Positions 35,850 to 47,727 are shown, numbered from the stretch's first letter. The stretch: DNA of 64,000 nucleotides from Bactrocera neohumeralis (GCF_024586455.1 NC_065923.1:1674001-1738000); one strand, 5' to 3'. The notes: a model not told the origin generated them from the sequence alone. A program made the numbers and translations.

Positions 35850-36235
35850 AATAAAAAGGCACAATATTCAATATCCTTTAATAATCGACGATCCATTTTG
35901 AAAAATTTTGGAATCCCTTGAATCCGTAACTGATCTCACTCATCTTCAGAATCCTCGAAAACAGGTGATTGGCGGGGAGGAGCTTTTTCCGCTAAAAATT
36001 ATCTGAATTCATCAAACCAAAATAGGTGGATTAAAATAACTGATAAAAACAGCTAACAATAGGAGGACTAGTCGAAGCTTACCAAAATTTTGTGAAAATA
36101 ATCACCATGCAGAAGGGCTTAGATTTTTAAATTATTATCAAAACTCTTATTATTTCGATCATTATCTGTCGGTCACATTTCACAAAATTTTTCTTACAAC
36201 TACTCAATTGCTTCAGACAATATTCTCAAATATAT
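35850..36235. repeat. Degenerate dispersed repeat, family C, copy 2
   Basis: It follows the same order of phrases as copy 1 (GGAATCCCTTGAATCCGTAA, AGAATCCTCGAAAACAGGTG, GGCGGGGAGGAGC, AAAATTATCTG, CATTATCTG). It adds a right-hand extension (CAGACAATATTCTCAAATAT) that also matches copy 1. Confidence 0.55.
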
Positions 36236-36328
36236 GAACATTCGATATGCAGAAAAAATACTCGTTGAAATTCACCAGTGCATATAACGCCATAATCCAT
36301 GAAAGGGTAATGTAAAGGCCGTTAAATT

Positions 36329-36850
36329 ATAAAGGGTGCTTTATTTAGACAGGTAGTTTTAATGTTAAGCCCAAAATTCAAGCATTATTATTAAGAAAAG
36401 TTTTTGCGATTATGCTTTAAAAGTGATTTCGGGCAAGCGATAATTTATTCCAGCCGAGAGGTTCATTTTTCGACCACTAACACCAAAAAAAGTGTAGCGG
36501 TGTTAACGAATGAAATAATGTGCTCACCAACAGTTTTCCTCAATTAATTGATTATTTCGTTGGTTGCATAGCAGGTAGTGTGTCTTGTTGGAAGCAAAAG
36601 TCGTCCACATCAGCACTATGCTATTCAGGCACGAAAAAGTCATTAATAATCGAATATTTTTATTAAAAAAGTAAAAATTTTTGTGTAAATATTTTGTGAA
36701 CCTTTGACGTTCTATATAGTTGTTCCGCTTGAATTCTTGCAAGGCCACTAAATCGAGATCCTTTCGAGAAATCGTTCATAAAGTGGATGGACACAGCTTC
36801 AGTTGTTGTGCGCGATGACGGAAGGAGGCATTTGGGTCTTCTGCGATACT
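36329..36850 (-). pseudogene. IS630/Tc1-mariner-class transposase relic
   Basis: On the minus strand, broken frames give VDDFCFQQDTLPAMQPTK, then GEHIISFVNTATLF, then LPEITFKA near the end. This is the order of the second catalytic block (FQQDGA-like), the following segment and the C-terminus in a transposase group common in insects. The catalytic Asp of the FQQD block is still visible, but stops and frameshifts interrupt everything. An AAAGGGTGCTTTATTT box at 36331 looks like a transposon end. The opposite end was not found. Confidence 0.6.
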
Positions 36851-37320
36851 CAGCGCCATAAAGGCAATAGCGTTTTTACTTAAAGTGGTAGTTGTGGTAA
36901 AATAAGTCAGAAGAACTTTGAGTATTAAAACAAAGCATATATTGGACATTTATATATACATAATACTAATCCCCACAATTGGTTTGGAAATTTCTCACTT
37001 TTTATTCCAAATGCGAAACTGTATAAGCCTTGTCGATTAACGATGAATACGTTTTCCTAACAGGGTGGCAACTCTCTTAGAACATGGTAAACTTGTAAAA
37101 CATTAGTTCTACAATTGAGATTATTCCTTTTGTGAGTTGTGACTCATTCATTTTAATCAATAGTTCATTTAGTTACTTTGGAAATTAATTAGCAACAGAC
37201 GACTTAAAGGGGAAATAGGGTTAGAACAGCGTTTCTCAATGATTTTTATGTATTTTACAGTATAAAAAAATATATAATTATTAAATTTTAGAGAATATTT
37301 TTAAACATTTGTACATAAGT
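36851..37320. other. AT-rich DNA, nothing recognised
   Basis: No frame, splice pair or repeat end was identified between the transposase relic and the next degenerate repeat. Confidence 0.4.
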
Positions 37321-37865
37321 ATAAGGTGTAAACCCATTGGCCGATATATGTGATAAAAAGTAAACTGGAAGCTCAAAAATCTTCAAATGATATATATGGG
37401 GGCAAACAATTTTTGACACAAGGGTATATTATTATCAAAGAAACAATTTCAATTATATATGTTACAGGTTGACCGACAAAATGTCAGGCATAAGCATTGG
37501 GTCCACATATATGGCATCTGAGTTCTTGAAAACTTATAGTCCGAATTCGAAAATATTTGGGTGTAATATTTTTATTTGTGTATAGTTGTATCCGGTTCTT
37601 AATTTGTATACTGGATAGTGAAAGAACCAGATGGAATTTAAAATTGTGTTATATGCAAAGTTTGAGTTTTGTTTGATTTCGCCAGAAGAAATCGGGCAAG
37701 TAGATCCCGAGATATTGATTTTCACCCAAATGTGAGTAGTATGCCGCGCATTTTCCTTACTTTTTACCAAAAAATACGTGTACCAAATTTCATTAAGATA
37801 TCTTAAATCTTAATCAAGTTATAAAAGTATTATACTCTGTAACAACGTGTTGCAATAGTATAACA
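37321..37865 (+). repeat. Degenerate dispersed repeat related in plan to families A and B
   Basis: The segment includes AGAACCAGATGGAATTTAAAATTGTGTTATA, which parallels the CATCAGATGGAATTCAAAATAGCGTTATA of family A. It goes on to CGGGCAAGTAGATCCCGAGATATTG, CCAAATTTCATTAAGATATC and an ending TTGCAATAGTATAA, which echoes TTGCGAGAGTATAA. It is therefore an old, diverged relative of family A. The parallels are given as short excerpts of longer similar stretches. Confidence 0.5.
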
Positions 37866-38159
37866 ATCAATTTATGAATCACTGAACACCATCTCCTCAT
37901 TATAAAATATACATATTATTTATTTATTTTTTGTTAATTTACACAACCTTTTACCACCTGCGATCTTCTTTGCTTAATCACGCAACTAAAAATCGCTACC
38001 AAATTACTAAATAATTGCTTTATAGCCTTCTATGGGCAATCTCGATGCTCAAATGTTGCAACTCCAGCGAATTGGTCAGCTTACAATTTAATCACCTTTA
38101 AGTGTTGCTCACTGTTTGCATCGTAAATTAAAATGTGCATCATAAAGTTGTAGTAAAAC

Positions 38160-39855
38160 TCAAAATTAACGTAAATCTACGGCGGGAAAAAAGTGAAAAA
38201 CAAAAATCGCAACTACCACATCAGGGCTACCTAAAGGCAGGCAAGCAAATAAGCGCGTACGCCAGCGAGCGAGCAAGTTGTTTACTTGAGCTGAAGTGAG
38301 GCAATAAAACCAAAAGCAGACAAAATACGTGTAACAATGGCAAGCAACTGAAACAGTAGTGTAACGGTAAACGCACACCTAAACACCTACGAGTACATAA
38401 AACAGTTGCAAGTAGAGTGCCACTGGCCGCCGCTGTGAGTCAGCAAGAACAGCAACAGCAATTTATTGTTATTGCCGCAATTTGTCGACGTTGACATTAT
38501 AGTTGTTGTCAGCTGGACGCTGATGCTATTGTTGTTGTTGCTGTTGCAGCTGCTGTCATTGTGCTTTAGTTTACACCGACTGCCGGCGCTAGACAAAAGC
38601 CTGCCACCGACGCCATCAACAGCGAAATTTGCCTGATAAACTGTTGACTACATCCACGCACACACACACACACACCATTCACCGTGCTAACAACGCGCCT
38701 ACTCACACTCTATGCTTGCCTTTTGTGTATAATAGCGGCGAAATGCGCAAAAATGAAAATTATTTACAAATAACGCTCATTATAAATATATCAGCATAAA
38801 TAATGCATGTATGTGTGTGCGTGTGCGTGGTTTGCTTGTGTGTTGTATGCGTCATAAAAGCAGCAACAACAATAGCTTCCCAAACAGCAACAGCCGCTTT
38901 CCAATGTAACACTTTTGGCTTTACATGGACGCTGTGATTGACACAGTTTCAATGAGCTGCACGGGAGCCTGAAATTCTCTTAGCTAAGAGTGTTGCTCTC
39001 TTCATTTTGTGAAACGAAACACGCAGCAACGCTTTGCTGTTAATTTTTCTAACATTACTCATACGCCGTGGCGGCGCACAGTTGCTTAGTACACTCGCTG
39101 TTATTGAGCTGTGCTGTTAAAGCGCCTACATATATGCAACATTTCATCTATACATACGAAGAGCGCACCGTCTCCGCTTGTTGTTGTACTCGTTTTTGTT
39201 GCGTATTTGCGGTTCGTTGTCCTGATTTCGCACTTCGGTTCGGCTTGCTGTAGGTCGTGTGCCAGCAAAGCCGCACCAACAGGCGCTCGTATGGCGCTAC
39301 TCGTCGTTAATTAGCTGGCGCTGAAGTTTGCCGTTACTCTGGCACTCACTTCGTATGTGTTCCATGCCATTTCGTGTCGTCGGCATTGCTCCTGTGCTCT
39401 CAGCGTGCAACTCTACTCCCGCTATATCAGCATGCGCTAGGCTACCGCGGCGCTTTCCCGATTATTAGCAGCACTTCGGCCGTAAAATGCTTTCTGCAGC
39501 TACAGCGCCTACACTGCGGCTCCCACACACTCACATTCACTCATTCGCATAATTATTTCGTAGTAGAAATTTTATGTGTGCAACTGCTAGCGCTTCCACA
39601 TGCCACATTTTCGCTGTTGGCCAGCGTCACCTCGGCATCGTGCTGGCCGCTTTTGTATGACGAATGCCGCGCTAACGCAACGCATTGCTCTTAAGCAAGC
39701 ATAAAAATATAAAGCACATAAAACTACAACTGCGCTACGCTGTGCCACCCGACCGCCCTCACACCTTTGCTGGCAGCTCTTCTGCGTTGCCTAACTCCAA
39801 TACGACTCGGTGTAAGCGCAGTGCTCGCGTTCGAATTCAACTGATTTGGCCCGAA
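38160..39855. promoter_or_regulatory. GC-rich region upstream of the 39858 initiator, with (CA)n tract
   Basis: Raised GC, CAACAG/TTGTTG runs near 38440-38560, a (CA)n tract at about 38657-38675 and frequent CpG precede the candidate transcription start. Frames here are compositional. It is probably regulatory sequence, and part may be exon of an upstream alternative transcript. Confidence 0.35.
38657..38675. repeat. (CA)n microsatellite
   Basis: A CA dinucleotide run within the GC-rich region upstream of the 39858 initiator. Confidence 0.85.
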
Positions 39856-39890
39856 TCAGTCGTCAGTGTGTCTTAAGCGGCTATAGTCGT
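39856..39890 (+). promoter_or_regulatory. Core promoter: initiator TCAGTC with DPE AGTCGT at exactly +28
   Basis: The initiator TCAGTC has its A at 39858. AGTCGT occupies 39885-39890, which is +28 to +33 and matches the DPE consensus at the only spacing that works in flies. An AGCGG block between them partly resembles an MTE, about one base out of register. There is no TATA box. This kind of promoter is common in developmental genes of flies. Confidence 0.55.
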
Positions 39891-41294
39891 TGAGCTCGTC
39901 ACCTCTCGTCGTAGTATTTTGGGTCGTTGCGTTAGTGCATTAGCTGATATACGGTTAGTTTTCCATTTTAGCGAACGATATTACGAACCCCTTGTTTTCT
40001 GCTGTTCTAGCGTGGTTACGTCTTGACAGCTTCATGGAATTTAGGACAGTTAGTTCGCAGAAAAAGTGTTTGTGAGTGTGGATGTGTGTGTGCGCGCGAG
40101 ATACAATTGCAACGCATATAAATGTGAGCGCCAGCCAAATGTATTTCCGCTAGCGTTCGCATTGGCAAATTATATCATAAAATCAACATTGTGCGGTCGT
40201 TTTGCCATTGACATAGGTCACGTCGCTAACGTGTGTGTACGTGCGCTGCGTTCGAGTTGCGAGCCGCTTCAGTGCTGTGTTCAGCGAGCGAACAGCAACG
40301 CTTTCACGCACATACGTCACCGTCGCTGCTTGTATGTGTGTATGTACTTACATATAGTGTACTTTAACAGTTTAACTGCATAGCAGCAGCGCGCACACCA
40401 ACACACATACAAGCGCACATTTGTAGTGACGCCGCGGACTTTTGGTGTTAGCACGCGTGTTGTGCGCGCAGCGTGGTAAGCACGCACCGGCAGCGCTGCC
40501 GCGAGGCTTCCACAAACCATACAGGAACCAACCATAGAAACGAACACACACATACACAGGCACCGCATTAAGCACTTTATGTGCGGTAATTCGAATATAA
40601 ATTTGATTTTCCTGCGAATTGCAGCAACAAAGCAACAAAGAAAGCGAATGTGAAATTGCCAGCAGCAATTTGTTGCTTGCGTGAGTGTAATACATATAAT
40701 AAGCACATTAACAACAACTATAAAAGCAAAAAGCACAACTCTAGTGAATACAAGCCACTGCTGCAATAAATAAAATCTGTAAATGCACAATCAAAAATTG
40801 CACCAACTTGTGTGCGCGTGAGTGTCAAATTGTTGAACGCTGTCGATTATGCGGCGCGTTGATTCTTAAACGCTTGCGTATTCGCCGAAAGTGCAAATAC
40901 TAAATTTCCGTGCCGTGCGCGTTAAATGGTGGCGAATTACTAGAGTAAGGCGCGGACGGCCATTATCATTTGCTCACTTTGCTGCTAACGGTGTGCATTT
41001 GAAGCACTTAAACACACGCCTACATACATGCGTACCTAGATTGGTTTACTTACTTTTGAGCACATTGTTGCCGGTAGTGTTTTCGTGGCACTTGTGCGGT
41101 TCGTAAAAACAAAAGTTGTTGACATTAAAATTTCTGTAAATGCGCGCTTAATGCAGTTGCTCGTTTGAGTTGTGAGTGTTGCTGTTGCAAAGTATCGCTG
41201 CAGATGTGTGGTAAATAAAACGAAAATTTGTTTGTGTAAACACTTGTGAGACTGTGGAGTGCTGTTGTTGAAAGGCAATTTCGCAAACAATCAG
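39858..41294 (+). other. Candidate long noncoding first exon ending CAG|GTATGT
   Basis: From the initiator to the donor (AATCAG followed by GTATGTAGAC at 41295) the sequence stays GC-richer than its surroundings and lacks a long open frame. It carries many short upstream frames, as large fly 5' untranslated exons do. The GC content falls to background right after the donor. The downstream coding exon is not identified; it may lie beyond the window or include the exon at 47595. An unannotated intron inside the 1.4 kb is possible. Confidence 0.45.
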
Positions 41295-41785
41295 GTATGT
41301 AGACAGTTCGTTAATGAGCTCTTGCTGTTTTGCAAGAAGTTTTTAACATAAAGTGCACTTAAAGCCTAAAAAAGGGTATTAATTTGTGAGAATACAGAAA
41401 AAAAATTATTCTCTTTTCGTTCTGGCATAGTCTGAAATTGTTCGGGTCAGTCAGCGTCAGCGGGTAAAAGTTTAAAATAGGGCTTCTGCTAACTTTATAG
41501 AGAAAATTACGTACGTTTTCTGTTTTATTATTTTTATTTTATTACTAAACGCTTTACTCTAATTTTTTTGCTATTTTGCGAAAGCTTGATGTGAAGCTAA
41601 AAGCTTATATATTTTACTAGCAAGTCTTATGCAGACTAAGATCCCATGTTTAATTACGGTGGGGCTCCTTCTTTTTTAGATACGAGCAGTTTTCGTTTGT
41701 TTTTCCAGCATAAGAGTATACATTTTTTAAAACACCATGTGCCACGTGCATGATTTTTTTTCAGTTCTGATTGCAATTATCCGAA
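41295..41785. other. AT-rich putative intron sequence, nothing recognised
   Basis: Composition drops abruptly after the donor at 41294. No repeat or frame of note was seen before the mariner fragment. Confidence 0.4.
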
Positions 41786-41789
41786 ACTT

Positions 41790-41965
41790 TTTGGCTCAAA
41801 AGCTTATTAATATGAAAACTGAGTACTACTGTGATCAATTTGAAAGGTTTGTCCATTTTATCTCCTTCAAAGTAATCCCCACCCGCTGCAATACACTTAT
41901 GGCAACGAGTTTTGCCGTCATTATATCACTTGGAAAAATCGTCCGTCGTGCTGAAAGCTCTGTGG
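41790..41965 (-). pseudogene. Mariner transposase relic, C-terminal fragment only
   Basis: The minus strand reads TDDFSK, a stop, then YNDGKTRCHKCIAAGGDYFE followed by GDKMD. This is the characteristic mariner C-terminus (W/C-H-K-C-I-x-x-G-G-D-Y-F-E-G-D). The catalytic domain is absent. The fragment lies about 0.5 kb downstream of the putative donor at 41294 and is antisense to that transcription unit. Confidence 0.7.
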
Positions 41966-42653
41966 ACTATTTGAGGTTTCCTGATTACGAATTTGAGTTC
42001 AAAAACTTTCCATCTCGAACTGCTATTTTGACCCTCACACCTCTTGACTACAACACAAAAAAGCCTACGAGTAAGGAAATTTGATTTTAATTATCAGTTT
42101 TAGCAACCCACAAATATGTATTATTATTATTTTATCATTTTATCGGAATATAATTGGCAGGTCAATCGATGGAGATTTTAATTGTAAGCAAATAACTAAA
42201 ACTTTTATGGTTAGCTTTGTATCTTAGAAGTGGAAAAATAACATAAGTCAATAACAGCTTTTCGTTCATTTCAATATAAAAAATAAAATGTTTATAAAAA
42301 TATTTTGGTGTTTTGAGACATAACTGTTAGATTCAGCTCAAAAATAATTTAATACCAATTTATACTGCATTTATAATATTTTGAAAATATTTTTTTTTTA
42401 CATTATATGGAGTCAAAGTACAGTAATGAATTCTGAAGTTAAAAAAATTTGTCAAATAACATAGCTGAAGCGCATAAGCTAAGAACTGTGGATGAATCAT
42501 AAAATATGTCAATGAACTTCTTTAACTCCCTAAAGCAAAATTAATGGGTTTTTAGTGGTAAATTCAAGCAACCATATTGTTTTGAAGCATTAAACGCAAA
42601 TTCGTTACACATCTTTTCAGCATTTGATAGAATATTTTTTGGTACTGTAGTAT

Positions 42654-42875
42654 AGGGGGTGTCAAAATTAATGCGAGATTTAAATTTACAGTTGCATCAA
42701 TTCATCTGCGCAATTGACGGGGTAAAAACACTATTCCGAAAACATTTTGTACGAAATTTTCGAACTGCGACCGCCAAGATGCATTATTTTTGAAATAATG
42801 TTCAATAATGAATACACGCTGTTCTATCAATTCTATCGATTTTACTTAAATCTTGCGTTAATTTTTGGACACCCT
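42654..42875. mobile_element. Short MITE with about 30-bp imperfect terminal inverted repeats
   Basis: The left end AGGGGGTGTCAAAATTAATG (continuing CGAGATTT) is mirrored by the right end. Read in reverse complement, the right end is AGGGTGTCCAAAAATTAACG (continuing CAAGATTT). The match extends into AAATTT-like sequence with a few mismatches and one-base indels. The 222-bp body is noncoding. A further partial copy of the right arm (GCGTTAATTTTGGAAACC) lies at about 42893-42912. The terminal sequence fits an IS630/Tc1-mariner-class element. A TA duplication is not clean. Confidence 0.7.
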
Positions 42876-44214
42876 GTTTTTAATTCCAATCGTGCGTTAA
42901 TTTTGGAAACCTTTTACATGGTACGAGTAGAAAGCCTCTTGGCTCTCTATATAAAACTTGAACTCATAGATGTAAACAACCTTGACGTTTGCTTGTTTTT
43001 TGATTTATTATTGTGAAGCTGCGAAATTTTTATCGAAACTTCCATTCTTATATATTTATTTATGAATAAATCTTTCATCAATTATTTCCTTACCTGCGTC
43101 ACAAAACGCTATGTAAATACATTTGTCCTAAATATTGAGGTTGCCATAGCGAAAGCAGTAGTGCCTGGCAGACAATAAATGGATGGATTCAGTTTAATTG
43201 GCGGTTATTCTAGAAAGCAAAAACCGCGTGCCATTGAAGCGAGATAAAAAATTGAAAATAATAAATTAATAATGAATGCAAACACTCAAATTCGTAGAAG
43301 TTTTTTTTCAGTCACTTAGAGTGACTGAATTCATATTATTTTACGTAATCGTTGGTCTATTTTTATGGTTTTTTTATAATAAATAATTGGCGCACACACA
43401 CGTAAAAATTATTAATCCGTACACAGAACGTTCAGATGGAAAGCATTTATTTTATGAAATTCACTAAATATAGCTGCTTTATTTTGTAAATGAATCGAAA
43501 GGCTGGCAAATGTCATTGCTCCAAATGCTAGACAATTGTTTTGCTGTTCAATTTGTTGGTCGAAATTCTCAAATTAAGCTCCGCTATTTTTATACCGAGA
43601 AAAGAAGATAAAGTAAAGTAATCAGTAATGGCCGCAGACGCTTTCGGTTACCCAAATGAACAACAAAATATCGTTACTTACTAAATCTGGACATTTTTTG
43701 TGTGGAAATTGAAAGCGAATATGTGAAAACAGGCTTAAAAAACTAGTGTTGAAATTAATATGGTGGCTGAATGTAAATATCAATATTTATGTAAAAGTAA
43801 AAATTAAAAAAAAATTGTTAGACTCAAAACAACTTTTTGCCAATGGTAATAATGTAATTCCCATATTATGCCATATTTTTTTGTTTTGCTCTCTTTTCTT
43901 GCAGCTCTTGTGCCCACGGCTTTTGTATTACATGCGTATTCATATTTGTTTTTGTCATAAATATTTGAGTTATTTGCAATGTTTTGGTCAAAGAAATGTT
44001 ATGATTAATTAAAACAAACAGTTAAACAAAACTAGCAAAATAACTATTGCTAGTTTTGAGTTATGCTGTTTTAGCGAAAGGAAAGGTTTGTGGTAAACAA
44101 TTTTAATAAAAGCTTTTAAGTATAAAGCGATGATAACTGAATGTCATGCGATGATCATTGATTACATTCGATAAAATGTAGGAATAAAATAATGTTGCCT
44201 ACATTTGTGCGCAT
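42876..44214. other. AT-rich DNA, nothing recognised
   Basis: No supported feature beyond the partial MITE arm at the left edge. Short frames are AT-rich chance openings. Confidence 0.4.
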
Positions 44215-45815
44215 CTACGCTAATATTATAAAGTGGAATGATTTGTACCTATTTTTGTATGTTTGTATGTTTGTAATGATTAGGCTCAAAAAGTACTGGG
44301 CCGATTTAAAAAATTCTTTCACCAATAGATTGCTACATTCTTCCAATTTGACATAGGCTACATTTCATTTTGAAAAAAATTAGGGATCCTTGGTAAAATT
44401 TGAGCAATGTAACCGAAGGTGTAGAAAAATAACTCTTAAAATGTCTTTCTTCGAATGCGCTGCCGAAACTATTAGTGATAGAACAAAATAATGTACAACA
44501 ATTTTGAAGAACATCATAATGTCTACAAAAAACTCCACGTTAGCATACATATGTCCAACTATTGTAGTTATGTCACTACAACAACTTTTTTCACTTTAAA
44601 CATTAATGAAAATGCTAACCAAATTCAAACCATGCTATTTATGTGTTTATATTAATGTGTATTTCAACTCAAAGACTACAGTACAGCCAGTGGAAACACC
44701 GCCAGAAACAAAATTAACATTAACAAGTTTTTTCTCAACTTTCGTCAGTGATCCGTTTACGAGAATGTTGCTCTATTCGGAAATACCCTAATATTATACA
44801 TGGAATGCATCGTCGAAGAAATAGTTGCGCAGAAAGCAAGGCCAAGCAGTAGATTGAAATCCCGATGTGTTCTCAACTAATGCATTAGGACGAACTTACA
44901 CAATCCACCCGAAAACCGATGACTGCTTCTACCTTCGGTTGCTATTGATTAATGTACGCGGTTCAGCTTTATTTGAGTCATTGCTTACTGTGAATGGTAC
45001 GGTGTGTGCAAGTTTTGGAGAAGTAAGCCAGCAATTACAATTGCTGGAACACGTTAATCACTGGAATGAAAATGAAGTTCGCACACTTTTCGCGATAATC
45101 ATTTTGACATATCAGCCTTCAAATCCGCGTCAATTATGGGATACGAACAAAAAAGACATTGCCGAAGACATTTTACATGGCCTTCGCTAAAAATTGGAAA
45201 TGGTATAATTTCGGTTGATACTTCCGGTGGTTCGATATCAATTCCATCTTCCCTTTGTCAATTCACGAAAGATGAACTCATCACAAATGTTCGGACATTG
45301 GCCAAATTATCGTAACTACGATTCCGTAAGTGCACGCGCAATGTTAGGACAGGCTTGGTATGCCACCGCATCATTTGCGTCTCAAAGTAGGATCGGTCGT
45401 TATTATGTTTCGCAATCAGCATGCCACGAAACTGTGTAATGGAACCCGACTGATTGTGACGCACCTATCGAATACAAGGGGCAGAATGCTTGATTCTACG
45501 AATTCCTTTGAGTTCTAACGATTTCCCATTTCAGTTCAAACGTATTTCGTTTCCAGTGAAAATTGCATGTGAAATGACAATCACCTGAAGATAGTCGCAT
45601 AGTGTGAGGCATAAATTTGGAAATGTTATGTTTTTTACACGGCCGTGGCGTGCTCACGAGTTGGACCAACCAAGAACCAACCAGAAACCAAAAAATATTG
45701 TTCATCAAGCTGCGTTACATTGAAAAAAAAATAAAAAATTAAATGATAAATTTAACGTTCTTTTAATTTCAAAACACATAATTTCACGCAGGACAACGGC
45801 TGCGGGGTCAGCTAG
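44215..45815 (+). mobile_element. Helitron, both termini intact, coding region gutted
   Basis: The left end is TCTACGCTAATATTATAAAG, with TC immediately after an A at 44214. The right end carries a hairpin (CGCAG 45787-45791, 8-base loop, CTGCG 45800-45804), then 11 bases ending CTAG at 45815, followed by T. A 5' TC, a 3' hairpin about 11 bases before CTRR and insertion between A and T without target duplication are the defining Helitron features. Inside is a decayed helicase frame on the same strand. The rolling-circle Rep domain and the helicase Walker motifs are missing, so the 1601-bp element is nonautonomous although its ends would still be recognisable. Confidence 0.9.
44606..45719 (+). 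pseudogene. Helitron PIF1-like helicase, degenerate, central region deleted
   Basis: Segments in order are as follows. FSTFVSDPFTRMLLYSEIP is followed by an in-frame TAA, then YYTWNASSKK and two more in-frame stops. FSTNALGRTYTIHPKTDDCF with YLRLLLINVRGSALF leads to RTLFAIIILTYQPSNPRQLW and EDILHGLR. The frame then jumps, at a large deletion, to ISIPSSLCQFTKDELI, FGHWPNYRNYDSVSARA, KLCNGTRLIV, FPFQFKRISFPVKIACEMTI, VACSRVG and a final KPKNIVHQAALH stop near 45719. These follow the order of Helitron helicases, but the block holding the Walker A and B motifs (a few hundred residues) is gone. Several frameshifts are needed after 45190. Confidence 0.85.
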
Positions 45816-46009
45816 TTTAATATAAAAAGAAAAAACTACACTGCATTTAGCTGTGATGTCTACCATTAAGTGAACAATCGTGGTAGAAAAATAAATTGGC
45901 TTAACAATCTTAAACAAAAAAAATATTATTTATTCGGATGATTGCTGTACTAAATTGGTAGGACTGTGCTTAATTACTATCTGTGCGATCTGTCAACCAG
46001 TTTGTTTAC

Positions 46010-46400
46010 AGCAGCTGCTTAAGTCGGTACACCTCAGTAGTGCGTTGCGATTTTTGCAAGTTTGTCTCAAACTTGGTATTCCTAACAAGACTTTTGTGTG
46101 CGGAATAGCTTTTGAGAATCAGTTTTATCAAAAACACAAGTCTACGAATGGTACAAAGCCTCCAAAGGCGGTAAAGGGATCGCTGGTCCTTGAAAATCGT
46201 CGGGCAAGTGTTAGAGAGATAGTAAGAGAGCTCGACATATCTCGGGAGTCCGTTCGAATGATTTTCGTTGTTATTTTGAGCATAAGTGTATTACATATGA
46301 TGCGGATTACCTTGAAAGCACTAAAATGAATAATTAAATATTTTGCGTTTTATTTACAATTTCCGAGTACTTTTCTGTCACAATGTACATATGTTTAACT
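46010..46400 (+). pseudogene. Mariner transposase relic, internally deleted
   Basis: Frames on the plus strand give SVLSKTQVYEWYKA, then after a gap LVLENRRASVREIVRELDIS with RESVRMIF (second helix-turn-helix of a mariner DNA-binding domain). Directly after comes the C-terminal HKCITYDADYLESTKMNN with a stop. The whole catalytic domain is missing, so an internal deletion fused the N-terminal third to the last residues. It lies about 200 bp to the right of the Helitron end. Confidence 0.75.
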
Positions 46401-47594
46401 ATAAAAAACTCATGACGTTTTGTGGGATCACGCCCTTCTTAAATTTTTGTCTCGATCTTTTGAAGATTTCTTTCGTATAGGATATGAGTGTAGTTGTCCG
46501 TGACTTTGGTCTCCATTGGCAGAAAAACATCAACCAAGGATAATTTAGCAAAAAAAATTTAAAAATGCTTCGCCTAAAGCTTTTCTCGTTGTCATCTAAT
46601 TTCCTCTTCAATTCCATTTATGAATTAAATATTTCGAAAATCTTTTCTACTTAATTTAAAAATTAAAATTACTCAAATGCAACTTCGTCAATTTTTGTTA
46701 CAAATTTCACGAAAAGCACACTCATTTCAAGCGCTGTTCTCAGGAAACATCTTAATTCTATTCTAACTGATTTTAGCCCTAACGTCTTCTTTTCAACCAA
46801 ACCAAGTTTCAAGTTCACTGATTCTCATCTTGCACCGAAATCTGTTTATTTCACCTCAATGACGTTAGATTTAAGGAACACCTGTATTAAGATTTAAGAG
46901 TATTTATTACACTGTGCTTACCTTTTCCATACAGCCACATATGTATGTGTACAAATATCGTTATATAAGTGTGTATGTATATATATTAGACTTACATGAC
47001 TAGCTGAAAATTTACACCAAAACGTCGTTGAACAATTTCGTTATTATATTTTACGGTTTTCCTGGAAAAAAGAAATACAAAAATGTAGATATAAGCAAAG
47101 TGGACATATTGATGCGGACGCAGGGACATAGATACTGCTGTAAAAGGAAATCAAATAAATACGGTCACGATATTAAAAAATACGCGGTGAGTCCGAGTAA
47201 AGTCCGAATAGGAAACGGAAATCACACACATACCAAATTCGCATATCAGTTAACATTTCGTTTACGTTACTATGTATGTACGTGTGTGTATGCTTTTTCT
47301 ATCCTGTCAGCTTGTTTCTGTCTGCGGAGTCGACGGCAGCGTGTTGGTGTTGCTATTAAATGGGTCCAGTCGTGTGTGTAACCAGATGTCTGCGTCTCAG
47401 TGCATGTAATATTCCACGTAAACATACACACGCACATATTTGCAACTGTTAATGCACACGTAGAACACACATAAACATCAAAGCCTCATATATGTTGCAA
47501 CAATTTATTTATTTACTTTTTATTTCTTGCCATTCCTTCTGCTGAAATTCCTTATGGGTATTCGCTTTATACGAAATATTTTTTTGATTTACAG
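46401..47594. other. AT-rich DNA, nothing recognised
   Basis: No repeat end or domain was seen. The last 70 bases form a good polypyrimidine and branch region leading into the exon at 47595. Confidence 0.4.
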
Positions 47595-47727
47595 TGGCGT
47601 GCTCTGCCAGCGAATACGGCGTGCTTTGCGAGCTGAGACTAGTGCTGGCCACTCCGGCGATGCCAGTATTAGCAGTCTCACAGGAAGCTCAGTCAAGCCG
47701 TTCAACTATACTTTAATGTCCGTTTAA
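47595..47727 (+). CDS. Candidate terminal coding exon, C-terminus of an unrecognised protein
   Basis: After a strong acceptor (TTTTTTTGATTTACAG) the composition becomes GC-rich for 130 bases and a frame reads GVLCQRIRRALRAETSAGHS, then GDASISSLTGSSVKPFNYTL, then MSV and a stop. The acceptor puts one base into the first codon. A basic RIRRALRAE start followed by a Ser/Gly/Thr-rich tail suits a cytoplasmic tail, for example of a receptor or channel, but I do not recognise the gene. A second frame is also open to a stop at about 47715, so the reading frame is not certain. The upstream partner exon was not found in the window. Confidence 0.4.
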
